A DNA stretch of 64,000 bases from an uncultured Draconibacterium sp. (GTDB taxonomy: Bacteria; Bacteroidota; Bacteroidia; Bacteroidales; Prolixibacteraceae): NCBI RefSeq assembly GCF_963674925.1, contig NZ_OY771647.1:2991501-3055500 (forward strand). The letters are read 5' to 3'. The notes under the pieces are model-generated. The model was not told where the DNA came from, ran no database searches, and saw nothing but the letters and a program-made list of their open reading frames with translations. Below, piece after piece: positions 54,280-62,272 of the stretch (the first letter of the stretch is position 1; each line of letters begins with the position of its first letter). The translations under genes were made by a program, and so were the position numbers.

Positions 54280-56589
54280 ATGAAATTGAAAAGATTATTC
54301 ATATTGGCGACAGTTGCTGTAAGCATCATTATTGTAGCGACAGCTTGTGCCCAAAAAACTACAACACCTCAACAGGAGTTGACAAAACACGATGAAGAAA
54401 TCAACGAAATTATCAAAGGCATGAGCCTGGAAGAAAAAGTTGAAATGCTTCACAGTAAAACGATCATGTCATCAGAAGGAATTCCGAGGCTTGGCATTCA
54501 GGAGATTAGATATGCTGACGGACCTTTCGGAATACGGGAAGAAATCGGAGATATGTTCATGCCCAAGGGATGGAAACTTGATTCGGCAACCTATTTCCCA
54601 ACCGGATCGGCATTAGCGGCCACATGGTCAACCGAACTTGCCTATAAATATGGCACAGGAATGGCACATGAAGCAATTCGCAGGGGGAAAGATATGATTT
54701 TAGGACCGGCAATGAACATTCAACGTATTCCTGTAGGAGGGCGCACATATGAATATTTCAGCGAAGATCCGCTGCTTGCAGGTGCACTGGCAGTTGGTTA
54801 CGTAAAAGGTGTACAAGACCAGGGAAGAGCTGTATGTTTAAAACATTATGCGGTAAACAACCAGGAAAACGACCGGGGTACCGTAAATGCTATAGTGGAT
54901 GACCGTACGCTGCGTGAGATCTATCTAAAACCATTTAAGGCTGCAGTTATAGAAGGCGGAGCCTGGGGCGTAATGACGGCTTACAATAAAGTTAATGGAT
55001 TCTGGTGCAGTGAAAATGCATATTTGAACAATGAAATTTTGCGTGGCGAATGGGGCTTTAATGGGATGACCGTCTCTGACTGGGGAGGAACACATAGTAC
55101 CATGGGAGCTGCATTGGGTGGACTCAACGTACAAATGACCGGAGATACTTATCTGGGCCCCGCATTAATTGACTCCATAAATATTGGAAAAATTCCAGAA
55201 TCAGTTGTTGACGATAAAGTACGCGAAATATTGAGAGTTCGTTATGCCGTAAAAGCCATTCCCGAGGAGGAAGCAAATATTGTAATGGCTTCTCAACCTG
55301 AAGAGCAACGTATTGCCTACGAAGTGGCCAGCAAATCTGTTGTATTGTTGAAAAATGAGAACAATATTCTTCCTATTGATTTGAATAAGGTAAAAAATAT
55401 TGCAGTAATTGGTCAGAATGCTGTTTTATCCACCGCGGCAGGAGGTATGGGAGCTGGCATAAAAACACTTTATGAAATTACACCTTTAAAAGGTTTGCAA
55501 AATAGAATTGGTGATGCTGCCACAATTAATTATGCTCGTGGTTATAAAAACTATGTTCGATCGTGGGGCCCTCCTGTGCCAAATCCAAACAACGCCGAAA
55601 CAATAGACGAAGCTGCTGACCCGGAATTTATTGCTGAAGCCGTAAAGTTGGCGAAAGAAGCTGATCTTGTTCTTTACTTTGCCGGTACGAATAAATCAAT
55701 CGAAACAGAAGGTAGCGACCGTGAAAACATCGATTTACCGGTAGGTCAGAATGAAATTGCCCAGGCCCTGGCTGAGGCAAATCCAAACCTGGTAACCGTT
55801 ATCATTTCAGGTGGCCCCTGTGATTTAAGAAAAGTGAACGATCTTTCAAAAGCAATGGTTCAGGGCTGGTGGAATGGTTTAGAAGGGGGTAATGCTCTTG
55901 CTGATATTCTGCTTGGTAATATCGCACCATCAGGAAAACTACCATTTACTTTCCCGTTGAAACTGGAAGATTCGCCGGCTTTTGCACTGGGAACGTATCC
56001 ACAGAAAAAAGAAGTGGTGAAGGAAAATGATGTATTTGTATCGCAATACAGAAAGAACGATATTAAAACAGATTCTGTGGACAAGGAAGAAATTGATTTT
56101 AGTGCATTTTTCCGTCGTCCGGTTAACGGTCCGGATGCACCCTATTCTGAAGGTTTATTTGTAGGCTACCGTTGGTTCGATTCAAAAGATCTTCCCGTAC
56201 TTTATCCGTTTGGATACGGCCTTTCTTATGTTGATTTTAATTATTCGGAACTGAAAACCAACAAAGAATCGTACAAGGCTAACGATGTGATAGAGCTTCG
56301 TTTTACTATTCAGAATACCGGATCGATGCAGGCTGATGAAGTTCCACAAGTGTATGTACACCGTATTAATCCATCTGTAGAATGGCCAAATAAAGAGCTG
56401 AAGGCATTTTCAAGGGTGACTCTTCAACCCGGAGAAAAGAAGACTGTTTCACTTGAAATTCCAGTTGATGATTTACGGTACTGGGATGAAGAAAGTAGCA
56501 GTTGGCAAAACGATTTGTGTGACCTTGAAATCCTGGTTGGAACTTCTTCAAAAGGCATTCATTTGAAAGAAACAGTAAGTCTTAACTAA
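54280..56589 (+). CDS. GH3 glycosidase lipoprotein (beta-glucosidase/beta-xylosidase type)
   Basis: 769 aa with lipobox VATAC. The retaining exo-glycosidase releases a terminal beta-linked sugar. GH3 landmarks are YADGPFGIREE, GRTYEYFSEDPLLAGALAVGYV, the KH motif in CLKHYAVNNQENDRG, MTAYNKVNGFWCSEN, and nucleophile Asp267 in TVSDWGGTH. The (alpha/beta)6 sandwich carries SKSVVLLKNENNILPI, and a C-terminal FnIII-like domain begins near YPFGYGLSYVDFNY. I chose the ATG at 54280 because starting at 54190 would put 30 leader-encoded residues before the signal peptide. It is the only glycoside hydrolase of the second locus seen in the window. Confidence 0.93.
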   Translation: MKLKRLFILATVAVSIIIVATACAQKTTTPQQELTKHDEEINEIIKGMSLEEKVEMLHSKTIMSSEGIPRLGIQEIRYADGPFGIREEIGDMFMPKGWKLDSATYFPTGSALAATWSTELAYKYGTGMAHEAIRRGKDMILGPAMNIQRIPVGGRTYEYFSEDPLLAGALAVGYVKGVQDQGRAVCLKHYAVNNQENDRGTVNAIVDDRTLREIYLKPFKAAVIEGGAWGVMTAYNKVNGFWCSENAYLNNEILRGEWGFNGMTVSDWGGTHSTMGAALGGLNVQMTGDTYLGPALIDSINIGKIPESVVDDKVREILRVRYAVKAIPEEEANIVMASQPEEQRIAYEVASKSVVLLKNENNILPIDLNKVKNIAVIGQNAVLSTAAGGMGAGIKTLYEITPLKGLQNRIGDAATINYARGYKNYVRSWGPPVPNPNNAETIDEAADPEFIAEAVKLAKEADLVLYFAGTNKSIETEGSDRENIDLPVGQNEIAQALAEANPNLVTVIISGGPCDLRKVNDLSKAMVQGWWNGLEGGNALADILLGNIAPSGKLPFTFPLKLEDSPAFALGTYPQKKEVVKENDVFVSQYRKNDIKTDSVDKEEIDFSAFFRRPVNGPDAPYSEGLFVGYRWFDSKDLPVLYPFGYGLSYVDFNYSELKTNKESYKANDVIELRFTIQNTGSMQADEVPQVYVHRINPSVEWPNKELKAFSRVTLQPGEKKTVSLEIPVDDLRYWDEESSSWQNDLCDLEILVGTSSKGIHLKETVSLN

Positions 56590-56727
56590 AATGAAACCTG
56601 CCAACCTCGTCTGTATCCAACAATTCCATAAGTATTTTGGTAGATAAGGTACAGGAGAAAGAGGAATAGGCGAGGAAGGTAGTGTGTTTTGTATGTTCAA
56701 ATTATATATTGAACACGTAGAAAATGA

Positions 56728-56763
56728 AAAAAACTATAATGCACTTCTGCGTTATAGTTTTTT
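56728..56763. terminator. Bidirectional terminator after GH3 gene
   Basis: AAAAAACTATAATGCA (56728-56743) pairs with TGCGTTATAGTTTTTT (56748-56763), with one T-G pair, around CTTC. A- and T-runs on both sides allow it to end both GH3 and the opposing CHRD transcript. Confidence 0.82.
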
Positions 56764-56880
56764 ACATTTTATCCGTTTGTGTCCGACTAAAACCAAATGG
56801 GGGGCTGTAGTCGCTTTAAAAGAAGTCCTTATACTGCACCTCCTGTTGGCGATTTAAGATCATTTTCTTTGTCTTAAGCC

Positions 56881-57429
56881 TTACTTGCCTTTGGGCATAT
56901 TACCGCTTATCTGCCCCCTAAGCTCACCTCCCGGATTTTGTACAGTATGTACATTTACATAGGTTTTACCTGCATAAATCTGATCTACCAAATCCATTAC
57001 AGTCATACCTTCAAGTGGCCCCATCAGATCGGAGTCCATAATTACGCCTTCGGCCAGAATTCCACTGAAATAACCTTCGATTAACAGTGGAGGTGGTGAT
57101 GGAGGATACAACCATGCAACTATTGGACCGTTTTCCCCTTCTGCTGCCCAATGGATATGCGACATTCTAACATTCTCAATGCTGTCGACAATAAGTTTGT
57201 ACGACAATTCAGTTCCATCTTTACTCAATTGGAAAATAGCTTGTCCCGTAGCCATTGTTTCTACAGGAGCCACCTCATTATCTCCCGATAAATGCGTTCT
57301 GAAATTCAGAACCTTTTTAGCACTTTTGGTAACTAGTTCCTGCTGATCTTCTGTTACAAGATCAGATTTTTCGCATGATACAAAAGCTATGATGCTGATA
57401 AGTACCATAAATAGTGAAAGTTTTCTCAT
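56881..57429 (-). CDS. CHRD-domain lipoprotein
   Basis: 182 aa, lipobox FVSC. The CHRD domain (about 42-175) shows NFRTHLSGDNEVAPVET, GQAIFQLSKDGTELSYKL, VRMSHIHWAAEGENGPIVAWLY and the closing YVNVHTVQNPGGELRGQI. The family was named after chordin. The paired HxH and VHT..NPGGE.RGQ motifs may bind metal, but bacterial functions are not established. A Pro-rich PPSPPPL insertion interrupts the domain. Upstream (57613-57630) is an inverted repeat that might be a regulator site. Confidence 0.88.
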   Translation of the reverse strand: MRKLSLFMVLISIIAFVSCEKSDLVTEDQQELVTKSAKKVLNFRTHLSGDNEVAPVETMATGQAIFQLSKDGTELSYKLIVDSIENVRMSHIHWAAEGENGPIVAWLYPPSPPPLLIEGYFSGILAEGVIMDSDLMGPLEGMTVMDLVDQIYAGKTYVNVHTVQNPGGELRGQISGNMPKGK

Positions 57430-57612
57430 AATGTTTAATGTTTTAATTAATATACCTCAACTCCAGCAATATCCCCTTTTACGGAGTTGGCAATAGCTGT
57501 ATGATCGTCCCCAATCCTGTTCATTCCATAAATTTATCGTAGTCATTCATAAAGTGTTTTACTGCTGTCTGCTTCTATTGTAGCTTAAAGTAATTTACGA
57601 AACTCTTGCATA

Positions 57613-57630
57613 AAAGACAAATGTGTCTTT
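57613..57630 (-). promoter_or_regulatory. Inverted repeat upstream of CHRD gene
   Basis: AAAGACA (57613-57619), AATG, TGTCTTT (57624-57630): 7-bp perfect arms, 183 bp upstream of the CHRD start. On the minus strand a weak -7-like TAAATTAC starts at 57597. It shares the GAC/GTC core and A/T flanks with the element at 60122-60141. The spacer has the four bases usual for Fnr-like sites. Confidence 0.4.
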
Positions 57631-57703
57631 AAATAAAAATTACGTTAGATTATTGATAGTTAAGAGGTAAGCTGTTCGGCTATTTGTTGATTAATCGGCA
57701 AAT

Positions 57704-57728
57704 AAAAAGGGGAGCTCTATAGCTCCCC
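57704..57728 (-). terminator. Terminator of the nitric oxide reductase gene
   Basis: GGGGAGCT (57709-57716), CTAT, AGCTCCCC (57721-57728). Read on the minus strand the stem is followed by TTTTTATT, so it ends the reductase transcript. Confidence 0.85.
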
Positions 57729-57832
57729 CTGAAATATTTTTATTACTTATTGAATCCAGTAATAAGAATTTGCTGACTAAAAAAGATACCGGAAATTGAC
57801 TCTCTTTTTATTGATCTAAGTTTAGTTACTGT

Positions 57833-60073
57833 CTATTTTTTAATCGACCAGCCTGTTTTCAAACCGAAAACGAACCAACCCAAATACAAGGCTCCTATGG
57901 CAAAAATGGTATCGCCAATGGCGCGTAACCAGCGCACTGTTTCCAGCGTTGGAGTTTCCAGGAATTCAGCCGATCGTGCATACCAAAGGCCGTGTTTTAC
58001 ACTGGCAACAGTTTGTGCCAGACCAACCGGAAGCACACTCAGCACCACCATTAGCAAGAGGCCGATATTCATCATCCAGAATGCATAGCGTATTGTTTTT
58101 TCTTTCCAGACTGCATTTAAATCCATGTCGCGCAAAACAAAAAGCATAAGCCCGATTCCCAACATTCCGTAAACGCCAAACAAGGCGGTGTGACCATGAA
58201 CCGGAGTTGTATTTAATCCCTGCATGTAATATAAAGCAATGGGTGGGTTGATTAAGAATCCAAAGATTCCGGCACCCAGGAAATTCCAGAATGCTACCGA
58301 AACAAAAAAGTAAATAGGCCATTTGTAAGCAGCAACCCACTCTTTGGCGCGGCTCATTCGGATGTTATGATAGGCTTCAAAACCCATTAATACCAGAGGA
58401 ACTACTTCCAAAGCACTAAACGTTGCTCCCAGGGCAAGTACAGCTGTTGGTGTACCGGTAAAATACAAGTGGTGGAAAGTCCCGATTATACCTCCGGATA
58501 GGAAAATGATCGTAGAAAACAGTACACTTGACGTTGCAATTTTTGTTTGAATAAGTTGCATCCGCACAAACAGGAAGGCAATTGCAACGGTGGCAAAAAC
58601 TTCAAAAAATCCTTCCACCCAAAGGTGAACCACCCACCAGCGCCAGTATTCGGCAATTGAAAGGTGAGTTTGGCGTCCCCACATTAAACCTGCAGCATAG
58701 AAAAAGGCAATCGCAATCGATGAAATGAGGAACATGGTGAGCAAGTGGCGATTTTCGTTCTTAGCTTTTATAGCCGGCCAGATAGCACGCCCCATTAAAA
58801 GTAACCACAACACCAGGCCAACAAGAAGGAATATCTGCCAGAATCGGCCCAAATCAACATATTCATAGCCCTGGTGGCCAAACCAGAAGTTTTCAATAAG
58901 TCCCAGTTTTTGCATCACACCCATCCATTGTCCGGCCAGCGAGCCTACAACAATGATCAGCAAAGCGATAAACAAAAAGTTAACGCCAAAACGCTGAAAC
59001 TTTGGTTCCTTACCGGAAATAGCCGGCGCAATAAACAATCCGGTAGCCAGCCACGATGTTGCTATCCAGAAAATAGCCAGCTGTATGTGCCAGGTTCTGG
59101 AAATGGAATAGGGGAGAAAGTCAGCTAAAGGTAAACCATAGAATCCAAGACCTTCAACGCCGTAATGTGCCGTAATAACTCCCATGAATATTTGTACCAG
59201 AATAAGCGCTGTTACTACCCAGAAATACTTTAAGGTGGCTTTCATCGACGGAGTGAGTTTGGTTCCCGATAAAGGATTTACTTTCGGGATATTTGGATTG
59301 GCTTCCTCTTCGCGATTGGTAGCATAATACCAGCCCAAAAGTCCAACTCCAAAAAGCAAAATAATTACACTAAATCCTGTCCATAAAAGCAATGAGCCAG
59401 TTGGCTCGTTACCAACCAGTTTCTCCGGAGGCCAGTTATTGGTGTAGGTAATATCTTTTCCGGGGCGTTCGGTAACCGTTGCCCAGCTTGCCCAAAAGAA
59501 AAAAGCATTCATTTTGTCCATCCGGGTCTTGTCTTTTATCGAGTTCGCAGGAATTGCATATGCTTCGCGTAAATGAGCCAGTTCCGGGTCATCCATAAAC
59601 AATCCGGCATAATGGGCACTGTTGCTTTTTATGGCTTCGGCCCGAACTTTTGAAATAACAAGACTTTTCGAAGCCACATTGTAAGTGTTTTTCCGCAATT
59701 CGTTTTGTAAACGTTTTTGCAACATTGCCTGTTTTTCGTCTTCCAGGTCATCGTACGATTTCGAAAATTCGGCCAGCGACCAGGTATCTAAAATAAACAT
59801 AGCTTCTTTGTGCAGCCAGTCTGCGGTCCAGTCCGGCGCTTTGTATGCACCGTGTCCCCAAATGGTTCCAACTTCCTGTCCGCCCATCGATTGCCAGACA
59901 TTCTGTCCGTCTTTTATATCGGCCATCGTAAATAGAACCGAGCCGTCAGGCCTTACTACTTTTTCAGGAATGGGAGGTGCCTGTCGATAAATTTCCCGGC
60001 CAAAGTAACCTAATATTCCAAACGAAATGACCATTACGAGGATAAAACCGATCCAAAGTTTTTTTGAATTCAT
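57833..60073 (-). CDS. norZ: Quinol-dependent nitric oxide reductase (qNOR)
   Basis: 746 aa inner-membrane enzyme reducing 2 NO to N2O with electrons from quinol. It is a heme-copper oxidase relative with non-heme iron. An N-terminal helix is followed by a soluble cytochrome-c-like domain (about 35-215) that lacks any CxxCH, the mark of the quinol-using type. About 13 further helices follow. Metal-site motifs visible are HIQLAIFWIATSWLATG, WWVVHLWVEGFFEVFA (His plus the essential Glu), FHHLYFTGTP (paired His) and VHGHTALFGVYGMLG (heme His ligands). No norC partner is nearby, as expected. It is divergent from ric and serves detoxification or respiration of NO. Confidence 0.95.
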   Translation of the reverse strand: MNSKKLWIGFILVMVISFGILGYFGREIYRQAPPIPEKVVRPDGSVLFTMADIKDGQNVWQSMGGQEVGTIWGHGAYKAPDWTADWLHKEAMFILDTWSLAEFSKSYDDLEDEKQAMLQKRLQNELRKNTYNVASKSLVISKVRAEAIKSNSAHYAGLFMDDPELAHLREAYAIPANSIKDKTRMDKMNAFFFWASWATVTERPGKDITYTNNWPPEKLVGNEPTGSLLLWTGFSVIILLFGVGLLGWYYATNREEEANPNIPKVNPLSGTKLTPSMKATLKYFWVVTALILVQIFMGVITAHYGVEGLGFYGLPLADFLPYSISRTWHIQLAIFWIATSWLATGLFIAPAISGKEPKFQRFGVNFLFIALLIIVVGSLAGQWMGVMQKLGLIENFWFGHQGYEYVDLGRFWQIFLLVGLVLWLLLMGRAIWPAIKAKNENRHLLTMFLISSIAIAFFYAAGLMWGRQTHLSIAEYWRWWVVHLWVEGFFEVFATVAIAFLFVRMQLIQTKIATSSVLFSTIIFLSGGIIGTFHHLYFTGTPTAVLALGATFSALEVVPLVLMGFEAYHNIRMSRAKEWVAAYKWPIYFFVSVAFWNFLGAGIFGFLINPPIALYYMQGLNTTPVHGHTALFGVYGMLGIGLMLFVLRDMDLNAVWKEKTIRYAFWMMNIGLLLMVVLSVLPVGLAQTVASVKHGLWYARSAEFLETPTLETVRWLRAIGDTIFAIGALYLGWFVFGLKTGWSIKK

Positions 60074-60100
60074 AAATAATGATTTTAAAGTTTAGTAATG

Positions 60101-60108
60101 CAAATGTA
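60101..60108 (-). promoter_or_regulatory. -7 box of nitric oxide reductase promoter
   Basis: Minus-strand TACATTTG matches the Bacteroidota TAnnTTTG consensus, 28 bp before the reductase start. The -33 region falls on the inverted repeat at 60122-60141. Confidence 0.55.
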
Positions 60109-60121
60109 TAATAAAATTATA

Positions 60122-60141
60122 AAAGGACCCTGTTGTCCTTT
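60122..60141. promoter_or_regulatory. Operator-like inverted repeat between divergent NO genes
   Basis: AAAGGAC (60122-60128), CCTGTT, GTCCTTT (60135-60141). Its centre (60131.5) is 23.5 bp from the first base of the -7 box on each side (60108 minus, 60155 plus). It covers both -33 regions, so one regulator could control both promoters. Candidates are the Rrf2 protein encoded downstream or a Crp/Fnr-type NO sensor. Confidence 0.6.
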
Positions 60142-60162
60142 GATAAATTGTTTCTATCTTTG
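60132..60162 (+). promoter_or_regulatory. Promoter of the ric operon
   Basis: GTTG (60132-60135), 19-bp spacer, TATCTTTG (60155-60162): a full match to the TTG-N19-TAnnTTTG pattern of Bacteroidota primary-sigma promoters, 18 bp before the ATG. Confidence 0.65.
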
Positions 60163-60180
60163 TCAAAAAAAATAATAGCT

Positions 60181-60903
60181 ATGGATATCAGTAAAAATTT
60201 AACAGTAGGAGAGATTGTAAAAGAAAATTACAAAACAGCGCAAATATTTGATCGTAACAACATCGATTTTTGTTGCGGAGGCGGCATCAGTCTTGAAAAA
60301 GCCTGTGAGAAAGCAAATGTTGAAATTGGCACTTTGCTCCCTGAACTGGAAGCAGCAATGCTGGCCAATGATGCGGATTCAAAATATATCGACTCGATGG
60401 AACTGAATGAATTGTGTGATTATATTGAAAAAAGGCACCACTCGTATGTTACGGACAATATTCCTTTTTTGAAAGAAAAGCTCAACAAGCTTTGTAATGT
60501 GCATGGCGAAAATCACCCGGAACTTTTTAAGGTGCGCGAGTTGTTTGAAACCGCAGCCGGTAACCTAACGGCGCACATGCAAAAAGAAGAACTGGTGTTG
60601 TTTCCGTATGTTCGCCGATTGGTGAATGCTAAAAATGGAGAAGAGGCCGGTTCTGCCGAATTTGGTGGAATCGATGCACCGATTCAGGCAATGTTGGACG
60701 AACACCAGGCTGAAGGTGAGCGCTTTTTTGAAATTGCTGCCTTAACATCAAATTATACCTGTCCGCCCGATGCATGCAACACTTACCGTATTACCTATCA
60801 AACGTTAAACGATTTTGAGCAGGATTTACACCGACATATTCATTTAGAAAACAACATTTTATTTTTGAAAGCATTAGCTTTGGAGAAAGAAATGATTTTG
60901 TAA
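60181..60903 (+). CDS. ric: Ric/ScdA/YtfE-type di-iron repair protein
   Basis: 240 aa cytoplasmic protein that restores iron-sulfur clusters damaged by NO or oxidants. The N-terminal ScdA_N (DUF542) domain has DFCCGGG with Cys31-Cys32. The hemerythrin-like four-helix domain (about 80-238) carries KRHHSYV, NVHGENHPEL, HMQKEELVLFPYV, DEHQAEGERF and DLHRHIHLENNILF, which supply the His/Glu ligands of a di-iron centre. The ATG at 60181 is preferred. An earlier in-frame TTG at 60133 lies within the promoter. It is the first gene of the plus-strand NO-stress operon and faces qNOR. Confidence 0.94.
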   Translation: MDISKNLTVGEIVKENYKTAQIFDRNNIDFCCGGGISLEKACEKANVEIGTLLPELEAAMLANDADSKYIDSMELNELCDYIEKRHHSYVTDNIPFLKEKLNKLCNVHGENHPELFKVRELFETAAGNLTAHMQKEELVLFPYVRRLVNAKNGEEAGSAEFGGIDAPIQAMLDEHQAEGERFFEIAALTSNYTCPPDACNTYRITYQTLNDFEQDLHRHIHLENNILFLKALALEKEMIL

Positions 60904-60913
60904 AACTAAGCTT

Positions 60914-61360
60914 ATGTTGGCTAAAAGTACTGAATATGCGATACGTGCACTGGTTTTTGTGCAGCTCCGAAACTGGGAAGGAAAACGACCGGGCGTAATT
61001 GAAATTGCAAAAGAAATTGAAGCGCCGCAGGCGTTTACAGCAAAAATATTACAAACACTTACCCGGCATCAATTGCTCGATTCGGCAAAAGGTCGTGGCG
61101 GCGGATTCTTTTTTGGCGATGAACAAAAGAAAATGACGCTTTACCAGGTGATTCACGTTATGGAAGGCGATGCCTGTTTTCATAAATGCGGTTTTGGGCT
61201 GAAATCGTGTAACAACGATAATCCCTGCCCCTTACACGAGCAATATAAGGAGGTACGCGATAAATTTTTCGAGATTGTTCAGGAAGAAACCATCCAGTCG
61301 CTGTCGGAAAAAATACGCAAAGGGGAAGCTGTTTTAAACCGCTCAATTGGCAAAATTTAA
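60914..61360 (+). CDS. Rrf2-family regulator, NsrR-like
   Basis: 148 aa winged-helix repressor type: AKSTEYAIRALVFV at the N-terminus, a recognition helix around PQAFTAKILQTL, and the wing with SAKGRGGGFFF. Cys88, Cys92, Cys99 and Cys105 in the segment after the helix resemble the three-Cys iron-sulfur ligand set of NsrR/IscR, with one extra Cys. In NsrR the cluster reacts with NO and releases DNA. Placement 10 bp after ric and opposite qNOR supports an NO-sensing role. The inverted repeat at 60122 is its best candidate target. Confidence 0.88.
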   Translation: MLAKSTEYAIRALVFVQLRNWEGKRPGVIEIAKEIEAPQAFTAKILQTLTRHQLLDSAKGRGGGFFFGDEQKKMTLYQVIHVMEGDACFHKCGFGLKSCNNDNPCPLHEQYKEVRDKFFEIVQEETIQSLSEKIRKGEAVLNRSIGKI

Positions 61361-61371
61361 AGCGAATTATT

Positions 61372-62079
61372 GTGAAGAAAATAGGAATTATCGGAGGATT
61401 GGGGCCCGAAGCCACAATTGATTATTACAAAGAGATCATCAATTATTTCAACCTGAAAAACGACACGGGGAAAAAAGTATATCCCGAGGTGGTGATTTAC
61501 AGTGTCGACATGTGGAAGTTTGTGGGATACCTTGGTGATAATGAAAATGAAAAAGCTGTAAATTATATCGTTGAACGGATAAAAAGTCTTGAAAAGGCCG
61601 GTGTTGATTTTGCCGTTTTAAGTGCCAATACACCGCATCTTTTGTTCAACGAAATTCAGCAAAAAGTTTCAATTTCGCTTATCAGTATTGTGGAAGCCAC
61701 TGCCCGGAAAGCAAAATCTCTGGGAATAAAAAAATGCGGACTGATCGGTACGCAATTCACCATGAAAAATGATTTCTATCAAAAAGTATTTCAACAATAC
61801 AACATGGAGATTGTAGTTCCCAATCCGGAGCAGATCGAATACATTAACGACAAGGTTTTTAATGAAATTGAGTTGGGCATTTTTAAAGACGATACAAAAA
61901 ATGGTTTTCTGGATATTCTATCAGAAATGAAACAACAGCAGGGCATTGAAGCCGTAATTCTTGGCTGCACGGAGTTTCCGCTGATGTTTACTAAGGAGTC
62001 GTATTTGGAATTGCCATTTCTGAACACCACAAAAATTCACGTAGAGGCAATTTTAAAAGAATCTTTGGGTGGCGATTAA
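61372..62079 (+). CDS. Aspartate/glutamate racemase family protein
   Basis: 235 aa PLP-independent racemase with GTG start at 61372. KIGIIGGLGPEATIDYYKEI, the first catalytic Cys/Thr region near AVLSANTPHLLF (the usual Cys is replaced by Ala-Asn-Thr, an atypical site), and the second catalytic Cys in VILGCTEFPLMF. With only the C-terminal Cys retained it may be a one-Cys racemase or another enzyme of the family, such as a lyase-like member. It is embedded in the NO-stress operon (12 bp after rrf2, 11-bp overlap with the ferredoxin gene), a neighbour not usual for this function. Confidence 0.8.
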   Translation: MKKIGIIGGLGPEATIDYYKEIINYFNLKNDTGKKVYPEVVIYSVDMWKFVGYLGDNENEKAVNYIVERIKSLEKAGVDFAVLSANTPHLLFNEIQQKVSISLISIVEATARKAKSLGIKKCGLIGTQFTMKNDFYQKVFQQYNMEIVVPNPEQIEYINDKVFNEIELGIFKDDTKNGFLDILSEMKQQQGIEAVILGCTEFPLMFTKESYLELPFLNTTKIHVEAILKESLGGD

Positions 62080-62269
62080 GAAAGTTTGGCGCGACGATAG
62101 CGTAAACACCTGCATTGCCTGTAAAATGTGTAACCTATTTGCGCCCCGGGTGTTTAAAGTATTTGACAAAATGATTGTGGTGCCAGGGCTGGATTACAGT
62201 TTATACGAGCAGGAAATAAAAGATGCAGCGGAAAACTGTCCGGTACAGATTATAAAATTTGAGGACTAA
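62069..62269 (+). CDS. Single-cluster ferredoxin
   Basis: 66 aa cytoplasmic electron carrier. Cys15, Cys18 and Cys21 (TCIACKMC) and a remote Cys57 followed by Pro (ENCPVQ) bind one 4Fe-4S cluster. The GTG start at 62069 lies inside the last codons of the racemase gene, giving an 11-bp overlap and hence translational coupling. No shorter start keeps the N-terminal strand IKKVW. It may deliver electrons to the di-iron or PAS/hemerythrin proteins in the same operon; this is inferred from position only. Confidence 0.88.
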   Translation: MAIKKVWRDDSVNTCIACKMCNLFAPRVFKVFDKMIVVPGLDYSLYEQEIKDAAENCPVQIIKFED

Positions 62270-62272
62270 GTT

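Larger units (their letters stand above)
57430..57832. other. Gap between CHRD gene and nitric oxide reductase gene
   Basis: 403 bp. It contains the upstream region of the CHRD gene, with inverted repeat AAAGACA-AATG-TGTCTTT (57613-57630) and a loose hairpin AACTCC/GGAGTT (about 57448-57477), and the terminator of the reductase at 57704-57728. No gene was seen. Confidence 0.6.

Noticed and set aside
57833..60073. Cytochrome-c-dependent NorB needing a NorC subunit
   Set aside because: The protein has the long N-terminal domain of the quinol type without CxxCH, and no norC gene lies nearby.
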